Shown one piece after another: positions 32,992 to 41,041 of a DNA stretch of 64,000 nucleotides. Each line of letters opens with the position of its first letter. Within the stretch, counting starts at the first letter, position 1. The position numbers and the translations under genes were made by a program. Source of the DNA: Congregibacter brevis (GTDB lineage Bacteria; Pseudomonadota; Gammaproteobacteria; Pseudomonadales; Halieaceae). Location of the stretch: positions 124,001 to 188,000 of the forward strand of contig NZ_CP136865.1 in assembly GCF_045689245.1 (NCBI RefSeq), written 5' to 3'. The notes below the pieces were generated by a model. That model made no database searches. It was given only the letters and a program-made list of their open reading frames with translations, and was not told the DNA's origin.

Positions 32992-34620
32992 ATGCTGAAA
33001 CCCTTGGGGATAATTTTGGCCAGCCTGCCACTACTCGCTTCTGCTGCAGAGGACCCTCTTCAAGCATTTACGCAAGTTACGCCCAAAAACTTCGACGCTG
33101 GCGGAGACGAAAGCCTGCAGTTTCACCTCAACGCAGAGTCTTATCTTCGTAGCACCACCATTGCCCGTGGCGATAAACAGTACCTACTCAATACCGTAAC
33201 CCTACCTGGGCTGAACGAACAAAGCATTGTTGTTGCCGGTCAACCAAGCTCCTTTGCAGCGTATGTTGCCAATGACCCTCTGCTTGATAGCGTTCTCGTC
33301 TTACAGGGTGGCCAGATAGTATTTGAGGCCTACCCCCGCATGACCCCAGAGGACCGGCACTTTGGCTGGTCGGTCACCAAAGTACTCACTTCCGCGACTT
33401 TGGCGACACTCGTCGCAGAAGGCAAAGTGAGAATGGATGCAACGATAGAGGACTACCTCCCTGAACTGAGTGGCACGGCCTGGGATGGCACCACTGTTTA
33501 CAATATCGCGAATATGGCGTCGGGCATCGATTGCCGCGACAGTGACGGTTATCAGGACAACACCACCTGCGTGTACCGCATGGAAGAGTCTCTGGGAATC
33601 GTGGCATCCACCGGTCGCGATGAGTCTTTCCTCTCGTTGATCCACGATATGAAGCGCCTTCGCCCCGCCGGCGAACGCAACGAGTACGTCTCTGCCAACA
33701 CTAACGTTCTGATGTTAGTTATCGAAAGGGTCACGGGGCAGAGCTACGCCGACGCAGTAGAAGAGAGAATCTGGCAGCGTATGGGCGCAGAGTCAGACGC
33801 GCTCATGGCAGTGAGTAAAGAGGGGCACGCCTATGCGTCGGGAGGCTTGATGGCAAGGCTTCGAGACCTCGCGCGATTTGGCTTGGTGTTCACCGACAGC
33901 GAACGCTTTCCGGGTATCGCAAATACCATGATGGCTGACTTAAGGTCCGGCGTAGGGATCAGCCGTAGCAAAGAAGAATTGAAGTGGCTGGCCAGGGATC
34001 ATGGCGATGACCTCCCTCTTAGGGCGGGCTGGCAATGGGATCAGGTATGGGACGACGGTGGGGCCTTTAAGGGTGGATACTTGGGCCAGGGGCTCTATGT
34101 CGATCCTGCCCGTGATCTCGTCGTCGCATGGTATGGCACCGGACTGGACTTCAGCGCCAAGCAAACCGATATGCTGTCTGTCGCCCGTCAACTCGCCGTC
34201 TCCGGCTTTTTTGATATAAGCTCAGAACCCAAGTCTTTGAAAGCGATCATTCAAAGCAGAAACAACGAATATGAGGCAGCCTTTAAGGCGCAGGATATCC
34301 CCGCTTTACTCGCCCTACATACCGACGACGTTGTTTTCATGAGCTCTCACCGCGAGCGTGTTGTCGGAATTGCCAAACTGGAGGCATCTCTGGAAGAAGA
34401 GCTATCTCTGGGAGAGAGCAGCATTCGCCTCACAACCGAGGAAGTCACGCATTCAGGCGAGTTTGCCCTAGAGGTTGGTCGCTATGAGCTGAGTTTGGGT
34501 GCTGATTCAGAGGAGCCCATAAGCGACGCCGGAGACTATCTAGTCCTATGGCGGCAAAACGCTGAGGGCCTGTGGCGCATCTACCGCGACATTACTTCGA
34601 GCACACAACCCTTACCTTGA
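32992..34620 (+). CDS. Beta-lactamase-fold hydrolase fused to a SnoaL-like domain
   Basis: 542 residues with a signal peptide of ~19 residues ending ASA. Catalytic SVTK (S127, K130) in FGWSVTKVLTS, Tyr motif in YVSANTN, and a later GGYLGQGLYVDPA segment. Residues from ~405 to the end form a second domain, starting near IIQSRNNEYEAAFKAQDIPALLALHTDDVVF, with the alternation of a DUF4440/SnoaL (NTF2-like) fold and ending LWRIYRDI. The two-domain fusion is uncommon. Paralogous to the hydrolase at 26162. Divergent from serA and 42 bp ahead of a lipoprotein gene. Confidence 0.85.
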   Translation: MLKPLGIILASLPLLASAAEDPLQAFTQVTPKNFDAGGDESLQFHLNAESYLRSTTIARGDKQYLLNTVTLPGLNEQSIVVAGQPSSFAAYVANDPLLDSVLVLQGGQIVFEAYPRMTPEDRHFGWSVTKVLTSATLATLVAEGKVRMDATIEDYLPELSGTAWDGTTVYNIANMASGIDCRDSDGYQDNTTCVYRMEESLGIVASTGRDESFLSLIHDMKRLRPAGERNEYVSANTNVLMLVIERVTGQSYADAVEERIWQRMGAESDALMAVSKEGHAYASGGLMARLRDLARFGLVFTDSERFPGIANTMMADLRSGVGISRSKEELKWLARDHGDDLPLRAGWQWDQVWDDGGAFKGGYLGQGLYVDPARDLVVAWYGTGLDFSAKQTDMLSVARQLAVSGFFDISSEPKSLKAIIQSRNNEYEAAFKAQDIPALLALHTDDVVFMSSHRERVVGIAKLEASLEEELSLGESSIRLTTEEVTHSGEFALEVGRYELSLGADSEEPISDAGDYLVLWRQNAEGLWRIYRDITSSTQPLP

Positions 34621-34662
34621 ACTGATACCGGCAGCTAAAGACGTGGGGACAGCGGAACAATC

Positions 34663-35289
34663 ATGACGTTTGGGGGCGGGACAGTGCGAGTCCTTCTTAC
34701 CGTCGCGATCAGCACAATCATGACCGCGTGCGGCGAGCGCTTGATTCTTGGCGACGGCGTGCTGGCGCCCGCCGCACCCAAACAGTGGGACACCGGATCG
34801 CCCGCAACAACAGTAGGAGACTTTCGCCTATTTCCCCGAGCGAGCTATAACATCACTGCAAAACTTCTTAGCAAGCGCAAGTATCGTTGGGATGATCTGG
34901 CGGAAGTTGCTCAGTGGGACTTTGCTCTTGGATGGGGAGCGCTCTCTGATGAGGCCACACTACGACCCATAAAGGTGGCCCAAGGCGATAGATTTATGTT
35001 CTGGCACCTTTACGATTCACCTTTAGATATCAATGTCGTGAACCAATCATCGTCAAATGTGCACTTAATTCCCGCTAACGACGCTATTTTGCGGCAAATT
35101 TCGGAAATCCCACTTGGCGCAGTGATACAGCTCAAAGGAGAACTCGTCGATGTGCAGTTTCCGGATCAAAGGGTCATTCCTACAAGCCTCACACGAACTG
35201 ACACCGGGCCAGGCGCTTGCGAGATTCTTCTGGTGTCGGCCGCGAACGTTCTCCATCCAAGCGCGCGCGAGTCCGACAAAAGCGATTAA
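34663..35289 (+). CDS. Conserved hypothetical lipoprotein
   Basis: 208 residues, or 201 from a GTG at 34684 that follows GGGGGCGGG. The lipobox is MTAC, so it is a lipoprotein. The central pattern WDFALGWGALSD, FMFWHLYD, NVHLIPANDAI, IPLGAVIQLKGELVDV and SLTRTDTGPGACEILLV belongs to a widespread uncharacterised bacterial family that I know only by this wording. It follows the beta-lactamase/SnoaL gene on the same strand and precedes katG across an AT-rich gap. No catalytic motif visible. Confidence 0.7.
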   Translation: MTFGGGTVRVLLTVAISTIMTACGERLILGDGVLAPAAPKQWDTGSPATTVGDFRLFPRASYNITAKLLSKRKYRWDDLAEVAQWDFALGWGALSDEATLRPIKVAQGDRFMFWHLYDSPLDINVVNQSSSNVHLIPANDAILRQISEIPLGAVIQLKGELVDVQFPDQRVIPTSLTRTDTGPGACEILLVSAANVLHPSARESDKSD

Positions 35290-35303
35290 CACATCGCGCT
35301 ATT

Positions 35304-35329
35304 GATCGTATTTTTAGATCGTATTTTAA
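35304..35329. repeat. 13-bp tandem direct repeat in the katG upstream region
   Basis: GATCGTATTTTTA then GATCGTATTTTAA, side by side, in a very AT-rich stretch (35298-35356) about 100 bp upstream of the katG start. It could be a regulator site or a promoter UP-like element. It does not match the OxyR consensus clearly. Confidence 0.65.
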
Positions 35330-35428
35330 TTTTTAATTCATTTTACTGTTTATAAGTGATCTTCTACGCTGAGGGTCTGTCGGGCGCACGGCCTGATTTT
35401 GACAATCAAGACAGACGACGAGGATCTT

Positions 35429-37687
35429 ATGAATATGCTCAAGAAAAAACTGTCTCTTTGTGTGGCAATGGCGGCAACGCTATCCGCTACAGCGCCCGCA
35501 AGCGCTGGAGACCTGCACGGCGAACCCAAGTCAGTTCAAGACTGGTGGCCCCAGGCGCTAAACCTGCGCCCGCTGCACCAGAACGAAAATACCGCTAACC
35601 CCATGGGCGCTAACTTCGATTACGCAGCAGCGTTTGCGAAACTTGACCTCGCAGAGGTTAAAGCAGACATCGAAGCCATCATGACTAATTCGCAGGACTG
35701 GTGGCCGGCCGATTACGGTAACTACGGCCCGTTCTTTATCCGTATGGCCTGGCACAGCGCAGGCACCTACCGCACCATGGACGGTCGTGGCGGCGCTGGC
35801 GGCGGTCAACAACGCTTTGAGCCGCTTAACAGCTGGCCGGACAACACCAACCTCGACAAGGCTCGTCGCCTCTTGTGGCCTGTGAAGCAAAAGTACGGCC
35901 ACGCGCTTTCCTGGGCGGACCTCATGGTCCTGACAGGCAACGTAGCTCTGGAAACCATGGGCTTTAAGACCTTCGGCTTTGCCGGCGGCCGCGAAGACGA
36001 TTGGGAACCCGATCTAGTTTACTGGGGCCCGGAGTCCGTAATGCTCGCGGACGAGCGTTACACCGGAGAGCGCAATCTGCAAAAGCCTCTGGCAGCGGTA
36101 CAAATGGGCCTCATCTACGTGAACCCGGAAGGCCCTAATGGCAAGCCAGATCCAAAGCTTGCTGCCCATGACATCCGCGAGACCTTTGGACGAATGGCGA
36201 TGAACGACGAAGAAACCGTCGCCCTCATTGCGGGCGGACATACCTTTGGTAAGGCCCATGGCGCGAAAAAGCCCGACGGCTGCCTCGCACCCGAACCTGC
36301 CGGTGAAGGTGTTGATACTCAGGGCATGGGCTGGAACAACAGCTGTGGCAAGGGTAATGCCGAAGACACGATCACCAGCGGGCTGGAGGGCGCATGGACT
36401 GCCGCTCCAACACAATGGTCAATGATGTACCTGTCTAACCTGTACTCCTACGATTGGGAGATGACCGAGAGCCCTGCCGGAGCTACCCAATGGGTACCCA
36501 AAGATGGCGGTGGCGCTAACACGGTCCCTGACGCACATATCGACGGCAAACGTCATCAGCCGATCATGTTCACCACGGATCTGGCATTGAAAGAAGATCC
36601 AGCCTATCGCGAAATCACCCAGCGTTTCCTCAAGAACCCCGAGGAATTTGAGATGGCGTTTGCGAAAGCCTGGTTCAAGCTAACGCACCGTGACATGGGG
36701 CCACGCGCTCGTTACGTGGGATCGGACGTTCCAGACGAGGTGTTGATGTGGATGGATCCAGTGCCCGCAGTGGATCACGATCTCATCGATTCTGGTGATA
36801 TTACTGAACTCAAGGCGACAATCCTATCTTCGGAATTCACCACAGCAGAGCTGGTACGAACAGCATGGGCCTCGGCATCGACGTATCGCGACAGCGACAT
36901 GCGCGGTGGTGCAAACGGTGCCCGAATCCGTCTGGCCCCCCAGAAGGATTGGGCTGCGAACGATCCCAAAGAGTTGGCACGAGTACTCAAGCGCCTTGAG
37001 CGTATCCAGAAGGACTTCAACAAGTCCCAGCGTGGCGACAAGCAAGTCTCCCTCGCTGACGTAATCGTACTGGCGGGCGCCGCGGCGGTAGAGCGAGCTG
37101 CCGAATCTGCAGGCTACGATGTGGAGGTTCCCTTTACACCGGGACGCACCGATGCGAGCCAGAAGCAGACCGACGTCAACAGCTTTGCTGTTTTGGAGCC
37201 CAAGGCCGATGGCTTCCGTAATTACTACAGCGATGCGGCCTACCGTAAGCCGGCGGAAGCACTTCTCGACAAGGCGGATCTTCTTGATCTGTCGGTAGCT
37301 GAGATGACAGTGCTAGTAGGCGGTATGCGCACACTGAATGCTAATGCCGGCGGATCAGAGCATGGAGTACTCACGGACGAGACCGAAGCGCTGGACAACG
37401 ACTTCTTCACCAACCTGTTGGATATGCGCAACGTCTGGCGTCCAACCAAAGACAATCCTTACGTCTATGAAGGCCGGGATCGTGTGACAGGTGAAATGCG
37501 CTGGTCAGCAACCGAGGTAGACCTGGTGTTCGGCTCCAACTCAGAGCTCCGCGCCATCGCTGAAGTCTATGCCTATGATGGTGCCGAAGAAGTCTTCGTG
37601 CATGACTTCGTAGAGGCATGGAGCAAAGTCATGAAGCTGGACCGCTTCGATCTGAAAGGTGGCGACAGCATGGTCGCGGCTAACTAA
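35429..37687 (+). CDS. katG: Catalase-peroxidase KatG with signal peptide (periplasmic)
   Basis: 752 residues from ATG 35429, with GAGG just upstream; an earlier in-frame TTG would bury the signal. The first ~26 residues are a Sec signal ending ASA, so the enzyme acts in the periplasm, like KatP of E. coli O157. Active site R105, W108, H109 in RMAWHSAGTYR; proximal His in AGGHTFGKAHG; a Tyr in LIYVNPEGPNG for the Met-Tyr-Trp adduct. Both the N- and C-terminal peroxidase halves are complete. It removes hydrogen peroxide. A good rho-independent terminator follows. Regulation is not evident, though an AT-rich upstream region with a 13-bp repeat is present. Confidence 0.96.
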   Translation: MNMLKKKLSLCVAMAATLSATAPASAGDLHGEPKSVQDWWPQALNLRPLHQNENTANPMGANFDYAAAFAKLDLAEVKADIEAIMTNSQDWWPADYGNYGPFFIRMAWHSAGTYRTMDGRGGAGGGQQRFEPLNSWPDNTNLDKARRLLWPVKQKYGHALSWADLMVLTGNVALETMGFKTFGFAGGREDDWEPDLVYWGPESVMLADERYTGERNLQKPLAAVQMGLIYVNPEGPNGKPDPKLAAHDIRETFGRMAMNDEETVALIAGGHTFGKAHGAKKPDGCLAPEPAGEGVDTQGMGWNNSCGKGNAEDTITSGLEGAWTAAPTQWSMMYLSNLYSYDWEMTESPAGATQWVPKDGGGANTVPDAHIDGKRHQPIMFTTDLALKEDPAYREITQRFLKNPEEFEMAFAKAWFKLTHRDMGPRARYVGSDVPDEVLMWMDPVPAVDHDLIDSGDITELKATILSSEFTTAELVRTAWASASTYRDSDMRGGANGARIRLAPQKDWAANDPKELARVLKRLERIQKDFNKSQRGDKQVSLADVIVLAGAAAVERAAESAGYDVEVPFTPGRTDASQKQTDVNSFAVLEPKADGFRNYYSDAAYRKPAEALLDKADLLDLSVAEMTVLVGGMRTLNANAGGSEHGVLTDETEALDNDFFTNLLDMRNVWRPTKDNPYVYEGRDRVTGEMRWSATEVDLVFGSNSELRAIAEVYAYDGAEEVFVHDFVEAWSKVMKLDRFDLKGGDSMVAAN

Positions 37688-37731
37688 GCAGTACCATGGC
37701 ACAAGGCTTGTAGCTAGCAGGCCACAACTCG

Positions 37732-37765
37732 AAAGCGTCCTCACTTGGTGAGGGCGCTTTTTTTT
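37732..37765 (+). terminator. Rho-independent terminator of katG
   Basis: Stem AGCGTCCTCAC / GTGAGGGCGCT (one G-T pair) with a 3-nt loop, followed by a T run of eight or more. Located 44 bp after the katG stop and before the cupin gene, so the two are separate transcripts. Confidence 0.9.
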
Positions 37766-37887
37766 GCTCCGCCCGTATCCAAAAAGCGCGGATTCGGTTA
37801 GAGCTACGGCTTATAGAAAAAGTGGGCGATCAGGGGCGGTGCGGTCTACTATCTAACACTCACACTCAACAATTTCTGGGGAAAACC

Positions 37888-38388
37888 ATGCTACGAGCAA
37901 TGTTCATCACAGGTATTTTTGTTTCAGCCGCGATAGCAAGCGGAACCGCCGCAGCTCACGACCCCGTGACTTGGAACGAGACCGTGTACGAAGTCCTCCT
38001 CGATGGAGAAACGACTAGCGGGCAAATCAGTATCTTTTATTCTGAGACTGAAAAACCGTCAGGCCCACCTCTGCATGTACACGATGACGCCACGGAAACA
38101 TTTTATGTGCTCAAGGGTAAAACGAAGTTCGTTGTCGAAGGAAAAGATGTCATCGTAGAAGAAGGCGGAGTAGCTTTTGTCCCAAAGGGCGCAGCCCATA
38201 CCTATCGTGTACTTGACCCCAAGGGCGGCCAGCAACTCACTATTCTTGCGCCCGCCGGCTTCGAGCACTTCTTTGCACGCATGGCTGCGGAAGGCCTAAA
38301 AATTCCTCAAGATATGGAACGCATAAACGAAGTGGCTAAAGAGTTCAAAATTCGGTTTGTGGGACCGCCACTACCTGCAGATGAGTAA
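37888..38388 (+). CDS. Exported cupin-domain protein
   Basis: 166 residues from ATG 37888, preceded by GGGGAA; a longer upstream frame is not needed. Signal peptide ends near TAAAH. The conserved cupin motif 1 is PPLHVHDDATETFYVLKG (HxH and Glu) and motif 2 is VPKGAAHTY, giving a typical His3-Glu metal site. The product is a small periplasmic metal-binding protein, possibly an enzyme, of the cupin_2 type. A small membrane protein gene follows 20 bp later and may be coexpressed. Confidence 0.85.
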   Translation: MLRAMFITGIFVSAAIASGTAAAHDPVTWNETVYEVLLDGETTSGQISIFYSETEKPSGPPLHVHDDATETFYVLKGKTKFVVEGKDVIVEEGGVAFVPKGAAHTYRVLDPKGGQQLTILAPAGFEHFFARMAAEGLKIPQDMERINEVAKEFKIRFVGPPLPADE

Positions 38389-38408
38389 ACACGCAGCGAA
38401 GATTGGCA

Positions 38409-38735
38409 ATGCCTAGGGTAGAAACAAGCTCCTACCAGTTAATGAAGATCCATATTTTGAACGCTGTGGATCTATCGAAGGACGCCATCCACATTTACGT
38501 TGGGCTGGCAGTTTTTTTGGTTGCGATCGTTGTTTGGCAGAGAGGCCGTATTTCATGGCTAAGTCTTTTACCTGTTGTTGCGATAGCAATCATTATGGAG
38601 GCCCTCGATTTGCACGATGACTCGCGATCTTTTGGTTACCTGCGCTGGGGAGCCAGCGCACATGACTTTGTGAACACGGTGTTTTGGCCCACCGTGCTTG
38701 TGATTACCAATCGACTCATCGCTTTTAAACGATAG
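38409..38735 (+). CDS. Small membrane protein, uncharacterised
   Basis: 108 residues from ATG 38409; a TTG two codons before is the alternative. Two or three hydrophobic segments: IHIYVGLAVFLVAIVVW, LSLLPVVAIAIIMEAL and possibly FVNTVFWPTVLVITN. Between them is a charged loop with LDLHDDSRSF. No domain recognised with confidence; a distant VanZ-like look is only an impression. It follows the cupin gene at 20 bp and converges with the methyltransferase gene, 3 bp from its stop. Confidence 0.6.
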   Translation: MPRVETSSYQLMKIHILNAVDLSKDAIHIYVGLAVFLVAIVVWQRGRISWLSLLPVVAIAIIMEALDLHDDSRSFGYLRWGASAHDFVNTVFWPTVLVITNRLIAFKR

Positions 38736-38738
38736 AGC

Positions 38739-39491
38739 TTAGGAGCTCGCTTCCGAGTACTCTTCCGCCCTGCCACCCAGTCTTGGCAAGACCGCGCCGG
38801 TTCTCTGCCGGTAGTTGCGATAATCATCACCATGCTCAGAAACCAGATCGCGCTCCTCAAACCATAGTCCTACCACTATGTAGGCGGTGAACCCAAGGCT
38901 CAATCCCACCTGCGTGAGGCTCATCGACGGTGTCGCCCATACACCAATCAGAACGCCGGTCTGAATGGGGTGACGAATGTACTTGTACATAAGCTTTTCG
39001 GTGAACGGAAGCGGTGGTCTATCCATGTCGCGGAAATTTAGATAAACCTGACGCAGTCCAAAAAGGTCAAAGTGATTGATCGCAAAAGTAGAAGCCAGCA
39101 GAAAGCACCAACCGAAAACAAACAATGCCCAAAGCGCATAAATCAGCGATGTCTGTTCCAGTTCCCATACATACCCGGGTATTACCTGCCAAAAACCTAC
39201 CAGCGCGGCGCTCGTAACTCCCGAGATGAGAATGTAAGTAGCGCGCTCAGCGGGCTCAGGTATGAAACTACACAGAACTTTCTTGTACCTGGGTCGCGCA
39301 GTCATTGAGTGGATAAAACCCCAGACGCTGACAAGACCAAGATTCCATAGCCACGGATTTACGCTTGAACCATAAGTCGATTCAAAGAATCCGAAGGGTA
39401 AAAACCCTGCTATGGCGCCTATCAAGCATGTAAGCCCGATTACGCCAACGACATAACCACAAAGGCCATAGATTAGTATTATTGCTTTCAT
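38739..39491 (-). CDS. MddA-like methanethiol S-methyltransferase, membrane protein
   Basis: 250 residues with five or six membrane helices. The family pattern is good: HSMTARPRYKK, IPEPAERATYILISG, INHFDLFGLRQVYL, LMYKYIRHPIQTGVL, WATPSMSLTQ, and the C-terminal FEERDLVSEHGDDYRNYRQR. These are the NnrU/isoprenylcysteine methyltransferase-like features of MddA, which uses S-adenosylmethionine to turn methanethiol into dimethyl sulfide in the membrane. The start ATG overlaps the GFA gene stop by ATGA. Other methyltransferases of the fold cannot be ruled out without enzyme work. Confidence 0.75.
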   Translation of the reverse strand: MKAIILIYGLCGYVVGVIGLTCLIGAIAGFLPFGFFESTYGSSVNPWLWNLGLVSVWGFIHSMTARPRYKKVLCSFIPEPAERATYILISGVTSAALVGFWQVIPGYVWELEQTSLIYALWALFVFGWCFLLASTFAINHFDLFGLRQVYLNFRDMDRPPLPFTEKLMYKYIRHPIQTGVLIGVWATPSMSLTQVGLSLGFTAYIVVGLWFEERDLVSEHGDDYRNYRQRTGAVLPRLGGRAEEYSEASS

Positions 39492-40003
39492 CTCTTCTTT
39501 CCTCCTGCAGCGTCCACTTTGGACACTAGTTTTTGATAACGCGCTTGACTGGCTTCGGACCAGGTTGCGCGCCTGTCGTAATAGTTCGTTACCGCATAGT
39601 CGCCGGGTGGTATGACATACCAGGGCATCTTGGTAGACACGTGTATGTGCACGTCAGGTGGCATAGTGTCGGGGTTGTCGAGAGTGCCCACTCTAAGAAA
39701 GCTGATGTGCTTCTTGAGCCCGCCAAAGTGATAGTTGCTCCAGATCGCGACTCTGCATCGTGGGCACCGCACTATGAGCTGGCCTTCACCACTGGGAGAT
39801 GGAGTCATGATTTCTTCCACTTCACCGGCAGTGAGCTTAATCAGCTCCGCCTCATAGAGTGCATTAATGACGTGTGGTCCGCCCGTTTGCCGTTGACACC
39901 AGCGACAGTGGCAGGCATGGACGATGAGTGGCGCGGCCGTCACCTCGTAGCGAACTTCACCGCATGTGCAGCCGCCGGCAAGGGATTCGAAAGTGTCGCT
40001 CAT
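39488..40003 (-). CDS. GFA-family zinc protein (glutathione-dependent formaldehyde-activating-like/CENP-V)
   Basis: 171 residues. Zinc-binding motifs: GGCTCGEVRYEV (C..C), HACHCRWCQRQTG (C-x-C-x2-C) and a later CPRCRVAIWS (C-x2-C). The family is named after formaldehyde-glutathione conjugate formation but most members have other or unknown roles. Cytoplasmic. It overlaps the MddA-like gene by ATGA, so the two should work together or be coexpressed. It is divergent from a LysR regulator, with a 20-bp palindrome between. Confidence 0.85.
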   Translation of the reverse strand: MSDTFESLAGGCTCGEVRYEVTAAPLIVHACHCRWCQRQTGGPHVINALYEAELIKLTAGEVEEIMTPSPSGEGQLIVRCPRCRVAIWSNYHFGGLKKHISFLRVGTLDNPDTMPPDVHIHVSTKMPWYVIPPGDYAVTNYYDRRATWSEASQARYQKLVSKVDAAGGKKR

Positions 40004-40060
40004 TATGTCTCGTCTCGTTCTGTCATTGCGATTTGAGGCGTCAGTATGAATACAGATAAC

Positions 40061-40080
40061 ATTTTGAGAATTCCCAAAAT
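40061..40080. promoter_or_regulatory. Near-perfect 20-bp palindrome, candidate LysR binding box
   Basis: ATTTTGAGAATTCCCAAAAT reads nearly the same on both strands (one mismatched pair) and contains T-N11-A, the LysR-type box. It sits in the 141-bp divergent gap between the GFA and LysR genes. Control of both by the LysR protein is likely. Confidence 0.65.
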
Positions 40081-40144
40081 CTGAAAACTGGGTGTGCGAG
40101 AATGCACAGAAGCGAAATTATCCTTGTGAGACGCCTGTCGAACC

Positions 40145-41017
40145 ATGAATTGGGATGATGCAAGAATTTTTCTGAGCTTTGCGCGGGAAGGCTCCTTCAG
40201 CGCTGCGGCAAAACGTCTCGGTGTTCAGCACTCCACGATTTCTCGTCGGATACACGCCTTGGAGACTCAGCTTGCGACGCCATTGATAGAACGCAGCGCA
40301 AACGGGTTTCAACTGACGGCATCCGGGGTGGAGCTTCGCGCTACCGCGCTTCGAATAGAAAAAGAAATGCTCGCGTTTGAGGCCGATAACTCGGGTCAGA
40401 ACGAAGATCCCAGCGGTGAGCTCAAAGTCACTGCCGTCGCTAACATGGCGTCTTCCATCCTCATGCCGCTGTTCGCGAGTTTCTGCAGGGAGAATCCCAG
40501 TGTTGATCTTCGTATTGAAGTTACCAACGACTCGGTGAGGCTGGCTGAGCGCGATGCCGATGTTGCGCTCCGTCAAACCAATAGTCCTGGCGAAACTCTC
40601 ATCGGTACTCGACTAACCACGGTAGCCTCTGCTGTCTACGGCTCCAAAAGCTACTGTGCCGCGGTACACACTGGGGAGTCTTCAGAGAACTGGATCGGTG
40701 TCGATTGTTGTGACTATCATCGCACCTGGACTCGTCAGGCCTGTCCGGATCTACAACACTCCCTCTGTGTAGACGAAACGTCCCTCACAATTGCGGCCAT
40801 TAGAGAAGGGCTCGGTCTGGGTTTCCTGCCCTGTTTTATCGGTGATAGCGATCCAGATCTGATACGTTTCAGAGAACCGGAAATTCAACACAATCTTGGC
40901 CTGTGGCTGCTATACCACCGTGACCTTCGTGATACCAAGCGAGTAAAAGTCTTCCGCGAGCACATGCAACGTGCGATAACGGACGTGTCTCACCGCTTTG
41001 AAGGAAAGCTCAATTAG
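40145..41017 (+). CDS. LysR-family transcriptional regulator
   Basis: 290 residues. N-terminal winged helix-turn-helix: DDARIFLSFAREGSFSAAAK, then LGVQHSTISRRIHALETQL, the standard LysR wording. Substrate-binding region from about residue 90, with LKVTAVANMASSILMPLF and a closing LGLGFLPCFIGDS. A Cys pair in GVDCCDYHRTWTRQAC is unusual for the family and could be a redox or metal switch. Divergent from GFA-mddA, which it probably controls through the palindrome at 40061-40080. Confidence 0.92.
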   Translation: MNWDDARIFLSFAREGSFSAAAKRLGVQHSTISRRIHALETQLATPLIERSANGFQLTASGVELRATALRIEKEMLAFEADNSGQNEDPSGELKVTAVANMASSILMPLFASFCRENPSVDLRIEVTNDSVRLAERDADVALRQTNSPGETLIGTRLTTVASAVYGSKSYCAAVHTGESSENWIGVDCCDYHRTWTRQACPDLQHSLCVDETSLTIAAIREGLGLGFLPCFIGDSDPDLIRFREPEIQHNLGLWLLYHRDLRDTKRVKVFREHMQRAITDVSHRFEGKLN

Positions 41018-41041
41018 GAGCTTTCCAGCAGCAGACGCCCG

